Below are positions 5,388 to 8,707 of a stretch of 8,707 nucleotides of DNA, piece after piece; the first letter of the stretch is position 1; the number at the start of each line of letters is the position of its first letter. This DNA comes from an uncultured Alphaproteobacteria bacterium. Its GTDB lineage: Bacteria; Pseudomonadota; Alphaproteobacteria; Caulobacterales; Parvularculaceae. The notes under the pieces were generated by a model. That model was not told where the DNA came from. It ran no database searches and saw nothing but the letters and a program-made list of their open reading frames with translations. The stretch is from assembly GCA_938003575.1 (NCBI GenBank), contig CALKYG010000411.1:1-8707 (forward strand), given 5' to 3'. The position numbers and the translations under genes are program-made.

Positions 5388-6175
5388 AAACGTCGCGGCG
5401 GCGCCATCAACGGACGCCGCGTATCTTCCCGTATGAAATTGACGATGCGCATCACTTCTTCGCTCTGGGCGTAAGCTTCGGCAACGCGTTCGACGCGCTC
5501 CTGAAACGAATCCTCCTCTGCAAAAAGCATCCTGAACGCCGCCCGCACATTACGGATCGCCGCCCTTGCCATGCCGCGGCGTTTCATGCCGACAAGATTG
5601 AGACCCGCAAGAGTCGCATGATTGCCGTTCGCCGATCCGTAAGGAATGACATCTGTAGGAACCGCCGCGCAGCCGCCAATGAATGCGTAGGCTCCGACCC
5701 GGCAAAACTGATGGATGGCGCAAAGTCCGCCCAGAAAGACGTAGTCCTCAATCACCACATGTCCGCCGAGCGTCGCGTTGTTGGCGAAGATGACATTCGA
5801 CCCGACAACGCAGTCGTGTGCGACATGCGCGCCTGTCATCAGAAAGCACCTATCGCCGATAACAGTCTCGCCGCGGCCGCCGACGGTGCCGGTGTTGGCA
5901 GTCGCATGTTCGCGGATCACACAGTCGGAACCGATTATCAGGGACGTATCTTCGCCGCGATAGCCAAGATGCTGCGGCGGCCCGCCCAGCACCGCAAACG
6001 GATAGACGGTCGTCCGCTCGCCAATGGTTGTTCTGCCCTCGATGACGACATGCGACTTAAGCTCGACTCCGTCGCCAAGCCTGGCGTCGGCGGATACGCG
6101 ACACCATGGACCGATCCGAACCCCTTCGCCGAGCATCGCCCCGTGTTCAACAATCGCAGTCGGGTGAATCGACAT
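5360..6175 (-). CDS. lpxA: UDP-N-acetylglucosamine O-acyltransferase LpxA
   Basis: LpxA is a cytoplasmic left-handed beta-helix trimer that transfers a 3-hydroxyacyl chain from ACP to the 3-OH of UDP-GlcNAc, the first step of lipid A synthesis. The 271-aa product has hexapeptide repeats from residue 3 to about 180, starting IHPTAIVEHGAMLGEGVRIG, then a C-terminal helical domain. GAHVAHDC supplies the catalytic histidine (H120, E. coli H125) and HQFCRVGAYAFIGGC carries H155 (E. coli H160). The acyl-length ruler position, E. coli G173, is glycine here (G168); with glycine E. coli uses C14 chains, so a long chain is plausible but inferred. fabZ ends 20 nt upstream and lpxI starts inside its last 28 nt. 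No strong Shine-Dalgarno precedes the ATG. Confidence 0.97.
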   Translation of the reverse strand: MSIHPTAIVEHGAMLGEGVRIGPWCRVSADARLGDGVELKSHVVIEGRTTIGERTTVYPFAVLGGPPQHLGYRGEDTSLIIGSDCVIREHATANTGTVGGRGETVIGDRCFLMTGAHVAHDCVVGSNVIFANNATLGGHVVIEDYVFLGGLCAIHQFCRVGAYAFIGGCAAVPTDVIPYGSANGNHATLAGLNLVGMKRRGMARAAIRNVRAAFRMLFAEEDSFQERVERVAEAYAQSEEVMRIVNFIREDTRRPLMAPPRRLWPAGENLE

Positions 6176-6195
6176 AATCGCCGCGCGCCGTAATC

Positions 6196-6657
6196 TTACG
6201 CCATCTGCGCCAGCATCGCGGCGAAGACTGCTTCGGCTACGAGTTTGCCGTTCACCGTCGCCTCGCCTTCAAATCGCCAGACCGGCGGCCGCCGTTGCGC
6301 CGTCGACACCTTGATCAGAAGCTGATCGCCCGGAACGACGGGCTTGCGGAACCTCGCCTTGTCCACCCCCATGAAAAGGACGATCTTGCCTTCGGCGTCG
6401 AGCTTTTCCGTATACGATGTATATGCGGCCGCCGCCTGCGCCATCGCCTCAATAATGAGAACGCCGGGCATGATTGGCTTCTGCGGGAAATGTCCCTGAA
6501 AGAACTCCTCGTTGATCGAGACGTTCTTGACGCCGACGGCGCTCTCTCCCGGCTTGATGTCGATCAGCCGGTCGATCATCAGCATCGGATACCGATGCGG
6601 AAGAATCGTCATCAGGTCGTCAATCTCAAGAACGGTTTTGCCCGGCTCAATCGTCAT
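6196..6657 (-). CDS. fabZ: (3R)-hydroxyacyl-ACP dehydratase FabZ
   Basis: FabZ dehydrates 3-hydroxyacyl-ACP to trans-2-enoyl-ACP in fatty acid synthesis. It competes with LpxA and LpxD for the same hydroxyacyl-ACP, which explains its usual place in lpx operons. The 153-aa hot-dog-fold protein is normal length. It has [13 protein letters not shown] (18-30), the active-site stretch [20 protein letters not shown] (55-74) with catalytic H56 and E70, and [19 protein letters not shown]. The ATG at 6657 lies inside the end of lpxD, overlapping by 11 nt, with AAGG 9 nt upstream. lpxA follows after 20 nt. Confidence 0.97.
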   Translation of the reverse strand: MTIEPGKTVLEIDDLMTILPHRYPMLMIDRLIDIKPGESAVGVKNVSINEEFFQGHFPQKPIMPGVLIIEAMAQAAAAYTSYTEKLDAEGKIVLFMGVDKARFRKPVVPGDQLLIKVSTAQRRPPVWRFEGEATVNGKLVAEAVFAAMLAQMA

Positions 6658-7669
6658 GGTCGGTCGCCTTTTTCTTTTTCCGCTCTGCGGCTTTTGCTAG
6701 CGCCGCCGTTTCTCGCATCCATGTAGTCATCGGACGAGCCGGGTATCCGCCCCAGGTCTCACCCGCCGGGACGCTGCGCATCACCCCGGCCTTAGCGGCG
6801 ATGCGCGCGTCATCGCCGATTGTCAAATGGTCGGCAATGCCCGCCTGGCCGCCGAACCTCGCCCGATCGCCGACGATTGTGCTGCCGGCGATGCCAACCT
6901 GCGCGGCGATGATGCAATTCCCGCCGATTCGGACATTGTGAGCGATCTGGACAAGGTTGTCGATTTTCGTCCCCGCGCCAATGGACGTATCTCCGAGAGC
7001 GCCGCGATCAATGCACGCGCCTGCGCCCACCTCGACCCCGTCTGCGAGCAAGACGCGCCCCAGCTGGGGAACGCGGGACAATCCGCTTGAGCCCGCGACA
7101 AAGCCGAACCCCTCGCCGCCGATCGCTGAATTGGCCCCTATCTGGACATCGTCGCCGGCCAGCGCGCATTCGACCGTTGCATTTGCGCCAATGCGAGACC
7201 GGGCGCCGATGACGACGCCAGGTCCGATTACCGCGTTCGGACCGATCTGAACATGAGGGCCGATGACGGCTCCGGGACCGATCAGCGCCGAAGAATGAAC
7301 ACGCGCAGCCGGATCGACTGACGGCGCATCGCCGCCGTCGGAAAGGTTCCGGGGCCTGTGCAGCAGCGATGCGACAATTGCGAAGGCGAGCCTCGGATCA
7401 CGGCAATAAGCGACTGCGCCGCCCAATTCGCCGGTTGAGATCTCCGCGCCCTCCTCGACAAAACAAAGACCGAACCGCTTTGTCCGAAGCCGGTCGCCGG
7501 GGGCCGCCCCGGCGGCGAAGCAGACGGCGCCGGCATCATTCGCCGTCTCAATTGAGGTCGCATGCGTCAGAAAGGTCTCCACGGACGCCGCGCTAACGGC
7601 CCCAGCGGCGCGAAGCGCGTCACTCGCCCTTATCGGCGCAGTCGTAAAATAGAACCGCGGATCCGGCAT
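6647..7669 (-). CDS. lpxD: UDP-3-O-acylglucosamine N-acyltransferase LpxD
   Basis: LpxD adds the second 3-hydroxyacyl chain, to the 2-amino group of UDP-3-O-acylglucosamine, after LpxC deacetylation. The 340-aa product is normal length. Residues 1 to about 105 form the N-terminal uridine-binding domain. Residues from about 115 to 310 form left-handed beta-helix hexapeptide repeats such as [20 protein letters not shown]. The conserved block [12 protein letters not shown] (220-231) and NLVQIAHNV with catalytic H244 (E. coli H239) are intact. The C terminus ends in a lysine-rich helix. The ATG at 7669 has a near-ideal GGAGG 8 nt upstream (7678-7682). A strong intrinsic terminator ends just before that ribosome binding site, so expression depends on read-through from skp or on a promoter inside skp. 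The last 11 nt overlap fabZ. Confidence 0.97.
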   Translation of the reverse strand: MPDPRFYFTTAPIRASDALRAAGAVSAASVETFLTHATSIETANDAGAVCFAAGAAPGDRLRTKRFGLCFVEEGAEISTGELGGAVAYCRDPRLAFAIVASLLHRPRNLSDGGDAPSVDPAARVHSSALIGPGAVIGPHVQIGPNAVIGPGVVIGARSRIGANATVECALAGDDVQIGANSAIGGEGFGFVAGSSGLSRVPQLGRVLLADGVEVGAGACIDRGALGDTSIGAGTKIDNLVQIAHNVRIGGNCIIAAQVGIAGSTIVGDRARFGGQAGIADHLTIGDDARIAAKAGVMRSVPAGETWGGYPARPMTTWMRETAALAKAAERKKKKATDHDD

Positions 7670-7677
7670 CCGTCTGG

Positions 7678-7682
7678 CCTCC
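7678..7682 (-). promoter_or_regulatory. lpxD Shine-Dalgarno adjoining the terminator
   Basis: GGAGG lies 8 nt before the lpxD ATG and directly follows the terminator's T tract. A transcript stopped in the T tract would lack this site. Confidence 0.8.
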
Positions 7683-7683
7683 G

Positions 7684-7720
7684 AAAAACAAAGCGGCCGG
7701 CGCGCAATGCCGCCGGCCGC
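7684..7720 (-). terminator. Strong intrinsic terminator between skp and lpxD
   Basis: On the minus strand GCGGCCGGCG, an 8-nt loop and CGCCGGCCGC form a perfect 10-bp GC stem (7693-7720), followed at once by TTTGTTTTT (complement of 7684-7692). This is a textbook Rho-independent terminator. It starts 23 nt after the skp stop, and its T tract ends 1 nt before the lpxD Shine-Dalgarno, leaving no room for a downstream promoter. Confidence 0.88.
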
Positions 7721-7743
7721 CCGCTAATCTCAACTCGTCACGA

Positions 7744-8409
7744 CTACTTCTTCTTCGGGTCCGGCTTGCCGCCCTTTTGCGCTTCCGCGGCTTGCTTGGC
7801 CGCGGCTTCGGCGGCTCGCTTCTTTACATCGGCGAGCGTCACTTTCTGAACCTCAACCGTCTTCAACTTCTTGTTGAGTTCGGCGAGCACTTCCTGAGTA
7901 ATGTCCGAGTCGGCAGAGGCGTACATAACGGCGGAGCGGTCGAGCAGAAGCGTCGCGCCTCGCTTGTCAACGATCGTCTTCAAGATCGGCTGCGACTCCT
8001 GAAGGATTTTCGCCTGCGCCACCTGCACGACGTTTGCGAAAACCTGCTCCATGACCTGCGCCTGCTGCGGCAGTTGAACCTGCTGGCGAACCGCAAGGTC
8101 CTGTTCCGTCTTCTTGCGCACTTCCTCAGACATCAGGGAAGCGCCTTTCTTGTAGTTCTCAATATCCTTCTCGAGCTTCGACATTTCCGCGTCGAATTCC
8201 TTCTGGATGCTTGTCTTGATCGAATTCGCCTGCACCGGGATGGTCTTGCCCGCATCTGATTGGGCGACGATGGCGGCCTGATCGACAATCAGGATAACCG
8301 GCGCTTTGGACGCCTGTTGGGCCTCGACGTCCGAAAGCGACACGCCGGCGGCCACGCCGCATGCAAGGATCGCAGCGGCGCCGGCGATAGTCAGAAACCT
8401 CTTGGTCAT
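7744..8409 (-). CDS. skp: Skp/OmpH-family periplasmic chaperone
   Basis: Skp holds unfolded outer-membrane proteins in the periplasm and passes them to the BAM complex; it is a trimer with coiled-coil tentacles. The 221-aa product has a signal peptide (MTKRFLTIAGAAAILACGVA..., likely cut near VEA-QQ at 30-31). It then shows the OmpH core: a beta strand APVILIVDQAAIV (36-48), a long charged, glutamine-rich helical region (about 62-145) and a returning strand GATLLLDRSAVMYAS (151-165). A 30-residue lysine/alanine-rich tail ends it, making it longer than E. coli Skp (161 aa). C17 sits in a poor lipobox (ILAC), so a lipoprotein is unlikely but not excluded. The ATG at 8409 has GAGG 9 nt upstream; ATG 8415 and GTG 8424 are in frame but too close to that site. 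bamA ends 20 nt upstream. Confidence 0.92.
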   Translation of the reverse strand: MTKRFLTIAGAAAILACGVAAGVSLSDVEAQQASKAPVILIVDQAAIVAQSDAGKTIPVQANSIKTSIQKEFDAEMSKLEKDIENYKKGASLMSEEVRKKTEQDLAVRQQVQLPQQAQVMEQVFANVVQVAQAKILQESQPILKTIVDKRGATLLLDRSAVMYASADSDITQEVLAELNKKLKTVEVQKVTLADVKKRAAEAAAKQAAEAQKGGKPDPKKK

Positions 8410-8418
8410 AGTCATACA

Positions 8419-8422
8419 CCTC
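8419..8422 (-). promoter_or_regulatory. Shine-Dalgarno deciding the skp start
   Basis: GAGG on the minus strand is 9 nt from ATG 8409 but only 3 nt from ATG 8415, and it overlaps GTG 8424. Spacing favours the start at 8409. Confidence 0.6.
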
Positions 8423-8429
8423 ACTGGGG

Positions 8430-8707
8430 TTAGAAGGATGTGCCCGCGCTGAAGCGGAAGCCCTCTGTTCTGTCGTACTCTTCTTTGCGCAAAACTTTGG
8501 CGAAATCAAAGCGAACCGGGCCAAAAGGCGAGTCCCAGCTCACCGATACCCCGGCCGTCATCCTTAACGCCAGATCGTCCTGGATCGGCTTGATGCAATT
8601 GGCGGACGGGTCGGCCGTGCAAAGGCGGCCGGTATCCGGATTTACCCACAAGCTCAGGTTGTCATTCAGCGTCTTGTTCGACTCGTCAACAAGTCCGACG
8701 ACGCCGA
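8430..8707 (-). CDS. bamA: BamA, outer-membrane assembly factor, C-terminal end (partial)
   Basis: BamA is the outer-membrane beta-barrel core of the BAM complex, which folds and inserts other barrel proteins. Only the last 92 or so codons are in the window; the frame is open to the right-hand edge, so the start is missing. The visible part carries the hallmark final strands: LRMTAGVSVSWDSPFGPVRF, then DFAKVLRKEEYDRTEGFRF, ending in phenylalanine (SAGTSF) as the barrel's C-terminal signal. Just before them is a loop with two closely spaced cysteines (CTADPSANC) that could form a disulfide. The gene heads the visible part of the bamA-skp-lpx operon, and skp begins 20 nt after its TAA stop. Promoters and any rseP or dxr genes would lie beyond the window. 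Confidence 0.93.
   Translation of the reverse strand, partial: GVVGLVDESNKTLNDNLSLWVNPDTGRLCTADPSANCIKPIQDDLALRMTAGVSVSWDSPFGPVRFDFAKVLRKEEYDRTEGFRFSAGTSF

Noticed and set aside
4524..5474. 316-aa plus-strand open frame opposite lpxI
   Set aside because: Antisense shadow caused by high GC and codon bias; its composition is R/A/G-rich and no family is recognisable.
1..8707. A novel multi-gene defence or mobile system
   Set aside because: All minus-strand genes belong to known housekeeping or envelope families or to single uncharacterised proteins; no transposase, integrase, repeat array or toxin-antitoxin pair is visible.

Overview
The window looks like a GC-rich alphaproteobacterial chromosome. 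This is inferred from gene content: a bamA-skp-lpxD-fabZ-lpxA-lpxI-lpxB cluster that uses LpxI (not LpxH) for UDP-diacylglucosamine hydrolysis, a secE-nusG pair, and a short PuuD-like membrane protein. I cannot name a genus. All protein genes are on the minus strand; the only plus-strand gene is tRNA-Trp. No mobile element, CRISPR array, phage gene or defence system is visible.

Right half (8707 down to 3358): an envelope-biogenesis operon, read right to left. The 3' end of bamA (outer-membrane protein insertion) enters at the window edge. It is followed 20 nt later by skp/ompH (periplasmic chaperone), a strong intrinsic terminator directly in front of lpxD, and then lpxD, fabZ, lpxA, lpxI and lpxB, which overlap or nearly abut. 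Together they supply early lipid A synthesis: LpxA and LpxD acylate UDP-GlcNAc-derived intermediates, FabZ dehydrates the same 3-hydroxyacyl-ACP pool those enzymes draw on, LpxI makes lipid X, and LpxB condenses lipid X with UDP-diacylglucosamine. lpxC and lpxK are not in the window. LpxB is recognisable along its whole length but departs from several normally conserved motif residues.

Middle (3357 to 2181): a secreted DUF2807/GIN-type beta-repeat protein of unknown role follows lpxB on the same strand. It is convergent with tRNA-Trp(CCA), which is on the plus strand.

Left (2180 to 1130): secE and nusG (protein export and transcription elongation) run on the minus strand, divergent from tRNA-Trp. 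In many bacteria tRNA-Trp lies just upstream of secE on the same strand and rplK-rplA follow nusG; here the tRNA is flipped and no ribosomal protein gene follows. The tRNA-secE spacer holds a perfect TTGACG-N4-CGTCAA palindrome that would overlap the secE -35 element.

Far left (1129 to 1): a 451-bp gap without a convincing gene but with two hairpins and a short tandem repeat, then a five-helix membrane protein resembling the membrane domain of urate hydroxylase PuuD, closed by a clear intrinsic terminator at the window start. Overall this is mostly housekeeping DNA. I do not see a new multi-gene system. The most useful leads are the attenuator-like terminator before lpxD, the divergent LpxB and the rearranged tRNA-Trp/secE/nusG neighbourhood.
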